DNA of 14,081 bases, taken from assembly GCA_946480585.1 (NCBI GenBank), contig CAMLKQ010000025.1, forward strand, positions 1 through 14,081. Reading direction: 5' to 3'. Source of the DNA: an uncultured Kangiella sp. GTDB taxonomy: Bacteria; Pseudomonadota; Gammaproteobacteria; Enterobacterales; DSM-103792. Position numbers and translations under genes: made by a program. Every line of letters begins with the position of its first letter. The stretch's first letter is position 1. Below are positions 1 through 6,450 of the stretch, piece by piece. The notes beneath the pieces were generated by a model. That model was not told the DNA's origin. It was given only the letters and a program-made list of their open reading frames with translations, and ran no database searches.

Positions 1-603
1 GTCTCCGAACTGCATGTTGATCAATTCTCGCCGGCGTTCCAGCAGGCCGTTGCCAATGTCGTCGGCAATTCGCGTGATCCGCTCACCGCCGACAGCAAGG
101 CGCTGCTCGCCAAGCTGACCGAGCAAAAATCACTGACCATGGCGGAAGCGCTGAAGCTGCTGCCGAACATCGTCGAATGCTTTGCCCGTCAGCACGGTGA
201 AGTCGCTCGCGCCGATTACGACGTGTTGCTGAAAGAATCGGCCGAAATGGCCTGGATCAGCACCGAAGGCAATGCCTACAACCACGTCACCGATCGCGTC
301 GCCGATGTGTTCGAACTGACCAAGGAACAGAAAGCGCTGGGCCGTTCGATCAAGGAAGCGGTGGAAGTGTCGGCCAATGGCCGCGTCCGCCAAACCGCGT
401 TCAAGGCCGCCCAGGTCGAGCGCCGGATGATCGACAGCGAAGGTCGTATCGTGACCTACACCGTGCCGGGCTCGTTCTACGAATTCATCAGCCGCGACAA
501 ATTCCTCGACGAGGCATCGGGTGAGTGGAAGCTGGATCTGACCTTTGACTCCAGCAACGCCACCGGCATTTTCAAGATGACCGATGCGGCGAAAGTGGCC
601 TGA
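1..603 (+). CDS. DUF1338 / 2-oxoadipate dioxygenase (HglS)-like protein, 3' part
   Basis: The reading frame is open from base 1, so the N-terminus lies outside the window and 200 C-terminal residues are visible. The motif AYNHVTDRV (His codon 283-285) and the C-terminal GSFYEFISRDKF (Glu codon 481-483) match the DUF1338 family as I recall it, a vicinal-oxygen-chelate-like fold. The best-studied member, HglS, converts 2-oxoadipate to D-2-hydroxyglutarate with a His/His/Glu-bound metal. By analogy, the visible His and Glu would be the second and third metal ligands; this is inference. The ending LTFDSSNATGIFKMT resembles the family's usual C-terminus, so the gene looks intact at its 3' end. Substrate cannot be assigned: many short bacterial DUF1338 proteins are uncharacterised. 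It is followed 27 bp later by a strong terminator, so it is the last gene of its unit. The in-frame ATG at 139 is internal. Confidence 0.72.
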   Translation, partial: VSELHVDQFSPAFQQAVANVVGNSRDPLTADSKALLAKLTEQKSLTMAEALKLLPNIVECFARQHGEVARADYDVLLKESAEMAWISTEGNAYNHVTDRVADVFELTKEQKALGRSIKEAVEVSANGRVRQTAFKAAQVERRMIDSEGRIVTYTVPGSFYEFISRDKFLDEASGEWKLDLTFDSSNATGIFKMTDAAKVA

Positions 604-630
604 GTGAAATCAACACTGAATGACTGCAGT

Positions 631-664
631 AAAACAAACCCCCGCGAAAGCGGGGGTTTGTTTT
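631..664. terminator. Symmetric (bidirectional) Rho-independent terminator
   Basis: A perfect 15-bp inverted repeat, 631-645 and 650-664, encloses a GAAA tetraloop. The stem has a GC core of five C:G pairs plus GC, flanked by A-rich and T-rich arms, so it can terminate in either direction. It sits between the DUF1338 gene (plus) and the lipoprotein gene (minus), which converge here. Confidence 0.93.
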
Positions 665-694
665 GGCTCACGTTTGCAACCGGCGTTTGTCGCC

Positions 695-1066
695 TCACTT
701 GATGCCAGTCGGCATCCGAAAATAAATCACCCGCTTCTCGCCCTGTTTGTTCAGCAGCGTCACTTCGTCATAGCGGATGCCGTTTTGTTCACGCAGCGAT
801 TGGCTCAGTTTCTTCCAATCGCGGTAATGCAGCCAGAGCCATTCCTGTTGTTTTTGACTGAAGGCGAGCGGGTTGCTGACCCCGGGAAAATAAACGGCGT
901 TACGCAAATCATGGCCGGGGCCGTTGTAGGGCGTGCCGCTGCGTGGTGGCGTTGCGCTGTCGGGGACGGAGGCAGGCGCAGGAATCGACCCCGAAGGCGG
1001 TGAGCTAACGCAGGCGCTCAGGCAACTGCCGATCAGCAGCAGGGCAATGCGCATGGTTGGTTTCAT
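695..1066 (-). CDS. Small predicted lipoprotein of unknown function
   Basis: This 123-residue protein starts MKPTMRIALLLIGSCLSAC. It has a short charged N-terminus, a hydrophobic stretch and a lipobox (LSAC) with the lipidated Cys at about residue 19. After the Cys comes a Ser/Pro-rich linker (about residues 20-45), typical of a tether, and then a compact domain rich in aromatic residues (QQEWLWLHYRDWKKL) that ends YFRMPTGIK. I do not recognise the family. The position after Cys is Val, with no Asp+2 retention signal, so outer-membrane sorting is plausible. The start at 1066 gives a normal signal peptide; the frame is open further upstream, but those residues would spoil it. An alternative start is the ATG at 1054. 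It is the last gene of a three-gene minus-strand group and would be a substrate of the Lgt encoded at 4826-5632. Confidence 0.75.
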   Translation of the reverse strand: MKPTMRIALLLIGSCLSACVSSPPSGSIPAPASVPDSATPPRSGTPYNGPGHDLRNAVYFPGVSNPLAFSQKQQEWLWLHYRDWKKLSQSLREQNGIRYDEVTLLNKQGEKRVIYFRMPTGIK

Positions 1067-1113
1067 GTCGATGCGTCCGTTTGGCCGGCAGCGCAGCGCG
1101 CCCGCGGCAGAAC

Positions 1114-1422
1114 TCAATCGACCGAGTATGGCTCCATTTTGACGTCTTCGACGCTGGTGCCGCGCATCCGGATCAAACCCTTGTAACGGCGGGCGCCGTT
1201 CGGGGTGAATTCGAACTGGTAGACCCGCACCACGGTGGTGCCGCCGCTGTGGGCGCGGCCAAAGCCAAGATGAACCCGCTCCACCGTGTCATCGATCAGG
1301 GTCAGGCCGTAACGATCACATTCGCGCTTGGCGGCCTGACGAGCGTTCTCGCGCGCCTGCATGCTGTGCCACCAGAACCAGGCCGCTGCGCCGAGCAGGG
1401 CAAAAAACAAAATGCGCGCCAT
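1114..1422 (-). CDS. DUF3301 family membrane-anchored protein
   Basis: This 102-residue protein has one N-terminal hydrophobic segment (about residues 3-18, ILFFALLGAAAWFWW), followed by a positively charged amphipathic stretch. It then has the pattern AKRECDRYGLTLIDDTV, a basic beta-rich middle, and VYQFEFTPNGARRYKG. This arrangement matches the DUF3301 family of short gammaproteobacterial proteins as I recall it: a single membrane anchor, a conserved Cys, and an L-x-D-D/E-T-V motif. Function is unknown. The start lies 7 bp after the stop of the MmcQ/YjbR-like gene, suggesting co-transcription and possibly coupled translation. The lipoprotein gene follows 47 bp downstream. Confidence 0.8.
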   Translation of the reverse strand: MARILFFALLGAAAWFWWHSMQARENARQAAKRECDRYGLTLIDDTVERVHLGFGRAHSGGTTVVRVYQFEFTPNGARRYKGLIRMRGTSVEDVKMEPYSVD

Positions 1423-1429
1423 GAATGCC

Positions 1430-1825
1430 TTACCTTGATGAAGGGGTTGCGTCGATTGCGGCCAGCGAGGCCTGTACTTTCTTGCTCAAATTTGCCCGCA
1501 CGATGGCATAGGACTCGCGCACCAGCGCAAGCACCGCTGGCGTGGCCAGCACCATTTCCGGCAGCAGGCTGACCCAATGGTGCTTGGCCAGATATGGCGC
1601 CGGCTCAATGCCGGGCTGATCGGTCAGTTCGAGAAACCGCTCAGCCGGGACCTTTACCGATATGCGGTGCAGCACGCCGTTTTCCACACTCAGACAACAA
1701 AACATTTTGCCATGAACCGAGAACACCCGGTCGCTGCCCCATTTGATGTCGTGACTGACGCCCGGCAGTTGCATGGCGTGCAGTTCAATCGTCGTGTCCA
1801 AGGATGCAAACGGGAGCGCGTTCAT
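1430..1825 (-). CDS. MmcQ/YjbR family protein
   Basis: This 131-residue protein has the MmcQ/YjbR (DUF419) pattern: an early PGVSHDIKWGSDRVFSVHGKM segment, a hydrophobic strand FCCLSV, and then the late HHWVSL segment about 75 residues further on. The family adopts a CyaY/double-wing-like fold; DNA binding has been suggested for it, but a physiological role is not established. Length is normal for the family. It is the first gene of a three-gene minus-strand group (1825 to 695). The 157-bp region upstream holds a 12-bp inverted repeat, which separates it from the ExbD gene. No clear sigma-70 promoter could be picked out by eye. Confidence 0.88.
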   Translation of the reverse strand: MNALPFASLDTTIELHAMQLPGVSHDIKWGSDRVFSVHGKMFCCLSVENGVLHRISVKVPAERFLELTDQPGIEPAPYLAKHHWVSLLPEMVLATPAVLALVRESYAIVRANLSKKVQASLAAIDATPSSR

Positions 1826-1935
1826 GAACCTGACAGAAGAGGGGCTGGCGGGCTCGGTACGTTACGGGAGGCAATGCGAAGCGGCAACTGCTACCACCTG
1901 ATTTTTAATGCCGCAAAGGCACGTGCCGCCATGCT

Positions 1936-1967
1936 CGTCGGAGCGAGGGCTGATGCTCGCTCCGACG
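1936..1967. repeat. Inverted repeat, 12-bp perfect stem (REP-like)
   Basis: The arms 1936-1947 (CGTCGGAGCGAG) and 1956-1967 (CTCGCTCCGACG) are perfectly complementary around an 8-nt loop. It lies in the spacer between the downstream exbD gene and the MmcQ/YjbR-like gene. There is no T-tract on either side, so it is not a standard intrinsic terminator. The GGAGCGAG/CTCGCTCC core resembles REP-type intergenic palindromes of pseudomonads. It could alternatively act as a mRNA 3'-end stabilising hairpin for the exbD transcript. Confidence 0.7.
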
Positions 1968-1982
1968 TCGCCGGCTAGTGGA

Positions 1983-2387
1983 CTAACGAGACGAGTAATT
2001 GCCAACGCTGATTTGCTCAATGCCGGCACGCTTTGCCGCATCGACCAGTTGCAGCAGCACCGCAGTACTGCTCTGTTCGTGTGCTTGAATGAGTACGCGA
2101 GTCGCCGGATCTGCACTCAGCCGTTGCTCCAGTAATGCCGAGACAACGCGCGGGTCCAGTTCGCGCTGCTGACTGATAATGCGGTTGTCTTCGGTCAATT
2201 CGAGCAGTGCTACAGGCGCCACCGGGCCGGATCCCTCGCTGGCACTGGGGCGGCCAAAACCGAGCCCAGATTCTCGAACAAAGCTGCTCGTGACGATAAA
2301 GAAAATCAGCATGATGAACACGATATCGAGCATCGGCGTCATGTCGATCTCGTTGTCAGTGCTGGCGTGTGCGATCAGTTTGCGCAT
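1983..2387 (-). CDS. exbD: ExbD/TolR family biopolymer transport protein, second copy
   Basis: This 134-residue protein has the ExbD/TolR layout: a short cytoplasmic N-terminus, one transmembrane helix (about residues 19-37, MLDIVFIMLIFFIVT) and a periplasmic domain ending in VDAAKRAGIEQISVGNY. Asp21 in the helix (motif DMTPMLD) is the conserved proton-path residue, equivalent to E. coli ExbD Asp25. ExbD works with ExbB to energise TonB-dependent outer-membrane transport, or, as TolR, with TolQ. The start at 2387 is favoured because the minus-strand sequence GGGAGGAG lies just before it; the in-frame ATG at 2408 would translate through that Shine-Dalgarno. It is a clear paralogue of the gene at 2570-2980. 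No exbB, tonB or tolQ is adjacent. A terminator lies between the two copies, so this one may have its own promoter in 2388-2504. Confidence 0.9.
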   Translation of the reverse strand: MRKLIAHASTDNEIDMTPMLDIVFIMLIFFIVTSSFVRESGLGFGRPSASEGSGPVAPVALLELTEDNRIISQQRELDPRVVSALLEQRLSADPATRVLIQAHEQSSTAVLLQLVDAAKRAGIEQISVGNYSSR

Positions 2388-2469
2388 GGGCCCTCCTCCC
2401 GATGTCATGACTGCTCCTTCAATCTAGGTACAAGGCGCGTCGTCTGTCATCGTGAAAAATGCCGCCTTG

Positions 2470-2491
2470 GTAGCCCATTTAAACGGGCTAC
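2470..2491. repeat. Short inverted repeat upstream of the second exbD
   Basis: Arms GTAGCCC (2470-2476) and GGGCTAC (2485-2491) flank an 8-nt AT-rich centre, ATTTAAAC. It lies 83 bp upstream of the exbD start at 2387 and just beyond the terminator of the first exbD copy. It could be an operator-like palindrome or a leader hairpin; the sequence alone does not decide. Confidence 0.5.
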
Positions 2492-2504
2492 GCGTTCGCC
2501 GGAA

Positions 2505-2540
2505 CAACAAAAAGGGCAGCTTGCGCTGCCCTTTTTGTTG
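2505..2540. terminator. Symmetric Rho-independent terminator between the exbD copies
   Basis: A perfect 16-bp inverted repeat, 2505-2520 and 2525-2540, surrounds a TTGC loop. The core is GGGCAGC/GCTGCCC with A5/T5 arms. On the minus strand it lies 29 bp past the stop of the first exbD copy (2570), correctly placed to end that transcript before the second copy. Confidence 0.92.
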
Positions 2541-2569
2541 AAGCCGTGAGGCTTGCTTGTCTTTGCCGC

Positions 2570-2980
2570 TTATTTGTCTTGGTCGTAAGTGCCGACCGAG
2601 ACCTTGTCGATACCGGCTTCCTTGGCAGCGTTGACCACGCTGATCAGGATGTCGGTGTCGCTGTCTTTGTGGGCCTGGACGATCACCGAGGCATCCGGCG
2701 ATTCGGCCAGCGTCTTTTCAACGTTGGCGCGTACCGAGCGAACGTCGATTTCACGATCGTCCATCACCACAGCGCCGGCGCTGTTGATGGTGATCAGGAC
2801 GTTTGCCTTGACCTTGGTGGTCGAGGCCGACTTGCCCGACGGGCGCTGGATGTCGAGACCGCTTTCCTTGACGAAGGAGGTGGTCACGATGAAGAAGATG
2901 AGCATGATGAACACGATGTCGAGCATCGGGGTCATGTCGATTTCGGCGTCTTCGGCGGCACCACCGTGTTTCTTGCGCAT
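2570..2980 (-). CDS. exbD: ExbD/TolR family biopolymer transport protein, first copy
   Basis: This 136-residue inner-membrane protein has a charged N-terminus (MRKKHGG), one transmembrane helix (about residues 19-37) containing the conserved Asp21 in DMTPMLD, and a periplasmic domain with DASVIVQAHKDSDTD and ending KVSVGTYDQDK. It is the proton-motive-force transducing subunit type that pairs with ExbB in TonB systems. The start at 2980 is chosen because MRKKHGG aligns with the MRKLIAH start of the second copy and a GAGA Shine-Dalgarno sits 6 nt upstream; the frame remains open to 3061, but the extra residues resemble no ExbD. It is transcribed before its paralogue, with a terminator between them. 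No ExbB or TonB partner lies nearby, so partners must be encoded elsewhere. Confidence 0.92.
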   Translation of the reverse strand: MRKKHGGAAEDAEIDMTPMLDIVFIMLIFFIVTTSFVKESGLDIQRPSGKSASTTKVKANVLITINSAGAVVMDDREIDVRSVRANVEKTLAESPDASVIVQAHKDSDTDILISVVNAAKEAGIDKVSVGTYDQDK

Positions 2981-3059
2981 GGCGAATCTCGATCTTGGTA
3001 TAGGTAGAACAACTGTCTCGTTGCAGCAAAACTGCCCGGGTACGTAGACCGGGGCAGGC

Positions 3060-3065
3060 ACTATA
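3060..3065 (-). promoter_or_regulatory. Candidate -10 element for the first exbD copy
   Basis: On the minus strand the hexamer TATAGT (consensus TATAAT) lies about 80 nt upstream of the exbD start in an otherwise GC-rich spacer. The -35 region at a 17-bp spacing is poor (TGGATC), so this is only a candidate. Confidence 0.3.
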
Positions 3066-3156
3066 GCCGAGCCCGGAAGGCTGATCCAGAGCGCGTTTTT
3101 GGTGAATTTTGCCTTCGTTGCAACGACCGGCGACTGACCAGCCGCGATCGCTCTGG

Positions 3157-3930
3157 TCAGGCCAGCTTCAGGTTGAAGCTGTGCTGGGCGGTGATCTGGC
3201 CGCCCAACTCGGGGGCGAGACTACGTTCGTGCAGCTGCAGCTCGCCATCGGCGCGCAAGCTCAGCAGGGTCGCGGCGCGGGTGCCGTAGTGCGGCCCGGT
3301 GATCCGCATCGGCGACAGCCAGCGCTCCTTGTCGAGTCCAATGCCGGTGTCCGGCAGCTCGTGATCGGCGGCGATCTGGTCGTCAGCGAGTGCGTCGAGC
3401 CAGAACGGCGCCGGTATGCCGCCTTGGCCAAGCAGGTCGGCCAGCACTGCCTTGGCCCGGTGGGCCTTTGGCCATGGTGCATCAAAGTCGCCGTTCGACA
3501 GGGCCCAGATGCCGGGCGCAACTTCCCGGCCCGGAAATCGGTTGCTGCTGTAGTGCAGTTGCAGCCGGCCCCTGTGCCAGTCGCCGAACAGCAGATTGAA
3601 GCCGCTATACTGCCGGGCCGCCGCGAGCTGTGTCTGGTGCTGTTCGGCATCGAGTGCCGGATTATGCAGCCAGTTCGGAACGAGCTCACCGCGAGAGCGA
3701 GCACTTGCTTGCGGTGGTCCTTCCCGGACATTGGTGACCGCCGCGAAGCGGCCGTTGCGGTGAGCGCCGAGCCAGGTGCCGCCAGCCGCCAGATCGCGGC
3801 CGGCCAGCGTCGAGGCATCCGGCCACCAAGTCAGAGGCTGACTCGGCCGGGCGGTGAATTCGTCGCGATGGGCAAGCACGATCAGCGGGTAGTCCGGGTG
3901 GACCTCCCGCGCCAACACAATCAGGCACAC
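3157..3930 (-). CDS. NRDE family protein (TANGO2 homologue)
   Basis: This 257-residue protein begins, with a GTG start codon, (M)CLIVLAREVHPDYPLIVLAHRDEF. The Cys at position 2, the later GGTWLG and AVTNVRE motifs, and the SNRFPGREVAPGIWALSN segment identify the NRDE/TANGO2 family. That family has been linked to heme trafficking or coenzyme A/lipid metabolism in eukaryotes; the bacterial function is not settled. The namesake motif NRDE reads HRDE here (residues 21-24). GTG at 3928-3930 is chosen because it restores the conserved MCLI start with Cys2 as a possible N-terminal nucleophile. The frame is open for another 435 bp upstream, but that part is a low-complexity shadow of the opposite gene. 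The start codon lies 6 bp from the divergent permease start. Shine-Dalgarno is weak. Confidence 0.88.
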   Translation of the reverse strand: MCLIVLAREVHPDYPLIVLAHRDEFTARPSQPLTWWPDASTLAGRDLAAGGTWLGAHRNGRFAAVTNVREGPPQASARSRGELVPNWLHNPALDAEQHQTQLAAARQYSGFNLLFGDWHRGRLQLHYSSNRFPGREVAPGIWALSNGDFDAPWPKAHRAKAVLADLLGQGGIPAPFWLDALADDQIAADHELPDTGIGLDKERWLSPMRITGPHYGTRAATLLSLRADGELQLHERSLAPELGGQITAQHSFNLKLA

Positions 3931-3936
3931 GATTAA

Positions 3937-4782
3937 ATGGATTCCGCGTTTTTCCTGTCGCCAGTTTACCTGTCGCTGGCCCTGGCTTGCTTGGCGCTCG
4001 GGGCGCTGTCCGGCCTGCTGGCCGGCTTGCTCGGTATTGGTGGCGGCCTGATTTTGGTGCCGGGCCTGCTCTGGTTGTTGCCGCAGGTTGGCGTGCCGGC
4101 GTCCGTGGTGATGCCGGCGGCACTCGCCAGCTCGCTGGCTGCGATTGTGCTCACCGCGGTGGCTTCGACCCGCGCCCACGCCCGCCGCGGCGCGGTGCAA
4201 TGGCCGCTGGTGCGACGGCTGGCCCCGACGGTGGCGCTGGCGGCCGTGCTTGCCGGAACGGTCGCGGCGCAGCTCGGCTCGCGCTGGCTGACCGTGTTGT
4301 TCGCACTGTTCGCCGTGCTGCTGGCGCTGCGCACGGCGCGGGTCAACGTGATGAGCGCAACCCAAAAGCCACCGCCGGCATGGGCGTGGCCCGGCTGGGG
4401 CGCCGGCATCGGTTTGTTGTCCGGTCTGGTCGGCATTGGCGGCGGTTCGCTAACCGTACCGCTGCTGCTGCATTACGGTGTGCCCATCACCCAGGCGGTG
4501 GCGACGTCGGCGGCTGTGGGTCTGCCGATCGCGGTTTTCGGCACGCTCGGCTATATCGTTGCCGGCGTGCAGGCCGGCAGCGCAACAACAATGCCGCCGG
4601 GGGCGACCGGCTTTGTATACTGGCCGGCGGTGCTGGCGATTACGCTGGCCTCGTGGTTTACCGCACCAGTCGGTGCCCGGTTGGCGCACCGCTGGCCGGC
4701 GGCGCGTTTGCGCCGGCTGTTTGCGGCGTTTCTTGCGGTGGTGGGTATCCGGCTGCTGCTGAAAGCGCTGTTTGCCGTGTGA
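3937..4782 (+). CDS. TauE/SafE family permease (TSUP)
   Basis: This 281-residue, highly hydrophobic inner-membrane protein has two homologous halves, each with the TSUP signature: GLLAGLLGIGGG (GIGGG at residues 33-37) and GLLSGLVGIGGG (GIGGG at 166-170), each followed by a hydrophobic helix and V-P. TSUP proteins are predicted exporters or importers of sulfite, sulfoacetate or other organosulfur anions; some have no known substrate. Its position directly upstream of lgt and thyA matches an arrangement I recall from pseudomonads (PA0340-lgt-thyA), which suggests a housekeeping permease. A link to the sulfide genes 6 kb away is possible but not shown. The Shine-Dalgarno is weak and the start is only 6 bp from the divergent NRDE gene. 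Confidence 0.9.
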   Translation: MDSAFFLSPVYLSLALACLALGALSGLLAGLLGIGGGLILVPGLLWLLPQVGVPASVVMPAALASSLAAIVLTAVASTRAHARRGAVQWPLVRRLAPTVALAAVLAGTVAAQLGSRWLTVLFALFAVLLALRTARVNVMSATQKPPPAWAWPGWGAGIGLLSGLVGIGGGSLTVPLLLHYGVPITQAVATSAAVGLPIAVFGTLGYIVAGVQAGSATTMPPGATGFVYWPAVLAITLASWFTAPVGARLAHRWPAARLRRLFAAFLAVVGIRLLLKALFAV

Positions 4783-4825
4783 GCGTGGCCGCTGCCGGCG
4801 CTGACAAAAACGATAAGGATGAGCA

Positions 4826-5632
4826 ATGGATTTTCCGGTCATTGATCCGGTGATTGTGTCGATTGGCCCGGTGGCGCTGCGCTGGTATGGGCTGATGTAT
4901 CTGCTGGGTTTTCTCGCGGCATGGTGGCTCGGCAGTGTCCGCGCCAGGCAGCCGGGCAGCGGCTGGACGACCGAGCAAGTCAGCGATTTCCTGTTCTACG
5001 GTTTTCTCGGTGTTGTGATCGGCGGCCGGCTCGGCTATGTGTTTTTCTATCAGCTCGGCCTGTTCCTCGACAATCCGCTCTACCTGTTCAAAATCTGGGA
5101 AGGCGGCATGTCGTTTCACGGCGGCTTGCTGGGCGTGCTGGTGGCGTTCTTCTGGTATGCGAAAGCGCAGCGGCGCACGTTCTTTCAGGTTGCCGATTTC
5201 ATGGCGCCGCTGGTGCCGCCGGGCTTGTTCTTCGGTCGTATCGGCAATTTCATCAACGCCGAATTATGGGGGCGCGAAGCCGGTCCGGATGTGCCGTGGG
5301 CGTTCCGCTTTCCGACTGATCCGCAAGGTCTGCTGCGGCACCCGTCGCAGCTGTACGAAGCGCTGCTCGAAGGCGCGCTGCTGTTTGCCATCCTGTGGTG
5401 GTTCTCGTCGCGCAAGCCGCCGCAAATGGCGGTCAGTGGCGCGTTCGCGCTCGGCTATGGCGGCTTCCGTTTCATTGTCGAATTTTTCCGCGAGCCGGAT
5501 GCCCATCTCGGCTTGCAGGCGCTTGGTCTGTCGCGCGGGCAGTGGCTTTGTGTGCCGCTGATCGCGCTTGGCCTCGCGTTGCTCATCCTGGCCTATCGCA
5601 AGGTGTCGGCACAGCCGGCCCTGGCAAAGTAA
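4826..5632 (+). CDS. lgt: Phosphatidylglycerol--prolipoprotein diacylglyceryl transferase
   Basis: Lgt moves diacylglycerol from phosphatidylglycerol to the lipobox cysteine of prolipoproteins in the inner membrane, the first step of lipoprotein maturation. The 268-residue sequence has multiple membrane segments and the family landmarks in order: early YGLMYLLGF, SFHGGLLG (His98), the signature FFGRIGNFINAELWGRE (Arg138, Asn141), HPSQLYEA (172-179) and GFRFIVEFFREPD (Arg215, Glu219). These match the E. coli residues His103, Arg143, Arg239 and Glu243. An AAGGA Shine-Dalgarno lies 7 nt before the ATG. It follows the permease gene by 43 bp and precedes thyA by 15 bp, so a co-transcribed unit is likely. 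The lipoprotein at 695-1066 is one potential substrate. Confidence 0.98.
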   Translation: MDFPVIDPVIVSIGPVALRWYGLMYLLGFLAAWWLGSVRARQPGSGWTTEQVSDFLFYGFLGVVIGGRLGYVFFYQLGLFLDNPLYLFKIWEGGMSFHGGLLGVLVAFFWYAKAQRRTFFQVADFMAPLVPPGLFFGRIGNFINAELWGREAGPDVPWAFRFPTDPQGLLRHPSQLYEALLEGALLFAILWWFSSRKPPQMAVSGAFALGYGGFRFIVEFFREPDAHLGLQALGLSRGQWLCVPLIALGLALLILAYRKVSAQPALAK

Positions 5633-5647
5633 AACGGATTGTCGTTG

Positions 5648-6442
5648 ATGCAAACTTATCTGAATCTGCTGCGTGATGTGCTCGACAACGGTGCCCAGAA
5701 AGCCGACCGCACCGGCACCGGTACCCGTTCGTTGTTCGGCGCCCAGATGCGCTTCAACCTGCGCGAAGGCTTTCCGCTGGTCACCACCAAGAAGCTGCAC
5801 CTGCGCTCGATCATCCACGAGCTGCTGTGGTTCCTGAACGGTGACACCAACATCCAATACCTGAAAGAAAACGGCGTCAGCATCTGGGACGAGTGGGCCG
5901 ACGAAAATGGCAACCTTGGTCCGGTCTATGGCTACCAGTGGCGCAGCTGGCCGGCGCCGGATGGCCGTCACATCGATCAGATCAGTCAGGTGGTCGAACA
6001 GATCCGCAAGAACCCGGATTCGCGCCGGTTGATCGTCAGTGCCTGGAACGTTGCCGATCTGGACAGGATGGCGCTGCAACCCTGTCATGCGCTGTTCCAG
6101 TTCTATGTCGCCAACGGCGCCCTGAGTTGCCAGCTCTATCAGCGGTCGGCCGACATTTTCCTCGGCGTGCCGTTCAATATCGCGTCGTATGCGCTGCTGA
6201 CCCACATGGTCGCGCAGCAATGCGATCTGCAGGTCGGTGATTTCGTCTGGACCGGTGGCGATGTGCACCTGTACAGCAACCATGTCGAGCAGGCGAAAGA
6301 ACAGCTCAGCCGCACTCCGTTGCCGCCACCGCGTTTGCAAATCACCCGCAAACCGGCGGATCTGTTCTCGTACCGGTTCGAGGATTTTGCCATTCTCGAT
6401 TACCAGTCGCACCCGGCGATCAAAGCGCCGGTCGCCGTCTAG
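5648..6442 (+). CDS. thyA: Thymidylate synthase
   Basis: ThyA methylates dUMP to dTMP using 5,10-methylenetetrahydrofolate. The 264-residue protein has the same length as E. coli ThyA and aligns throughout. It has the phosphate-binding Arg loop (DRTGTGTRS), [16 protein letters not shown], the active-site cysteine at residue 146 in [13 protein letters not shown], the [17 protein letters not shown] dUMP-binding segment, [13 protein letters not shown], and the C-terminal IKAPVAV. The ATG at 5648 is chosen because it gives the family N-terminus MQTYLNLL; an in-frame TTG at 5639 would add only three residues. Spacing to lgt is 15 bp. Its TAG stop forms part of the Shine-Dalgarno of the kinase gene downstream. 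Confidence 0.98.
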   Translation: MQTYLNLLRDVLDNGAQKADRTGTGTRSLFGAQMRFNLREGFPLVTTKKLHLRSIIHELLWFLNGDTNIQYLKENGVSIWDEWADENGNLGPVYGYQWRSWPAPDGRHIDQISQVVEQIRKNPDSRRLIVSAWNVADLDRMALQPCHALFQFYVANGALSCQLYQRSADIFLGVPFNIASYALLTHMVAQQCDLQVGDFVWTGGDVHLYSNHVEQAKEQLSRTPLPPPRLQITRKPADLFSYRFEDFAILDYQSHPAIKAPVAV

Positions 6443-6446
6443 GAGG
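6442..6446 (+). promoter_or_regulatory. Shine-Dalgarno overlapping the thyA stop codon
   Basis: GGAGG begins at the last base of the thyA TAG stop and lies 4 nt before the kinase ATG at 6451. This placement supports the ATG at 6451 and implies read-on of ribosomes from thyA to the kinase gene. Confidence 0.8.
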
Positions 6447-6450
6447 CCGC

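Noticed and set aside
2388..2408. Longer start for the second exbD copy
   Set aside because: Starting at 2408 would translate through the GGGAGGAG Shine-Dalgarno that fits the ATG at 2387.
2981..3061. Longer start for the first exbD copy
   Set aside because: The added residues (MPAPVYVPGQF...) match no ExbD N-terminus, and the paralogue and ribosome site both support 2980.
3135..3159. Inverted repeat TGACCAG/CTGGTCA with inner GCGATCGC palindrome at the NRDE-type stop
   Set aside because: Only 7 bp of outer stem, no T-tract, and the palindrome can arise by chance; not strong enough to call a terminator or site.
3931..4365. N-terminal extension of the NRDE-type gene on the minus strand
   Set aside because: The extension is low-complexity, rich in Gln, His and Arg, and lies wholly opposite the permease gene; the family begins MCLI, at the GTG at 3930.
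5264..6412. Long minus-strand open frame of 382 codons
   Set aside because: It lies opposite lgt and thyA, both clear genes; composition is that of an antisense shadow of GC-rich codons.
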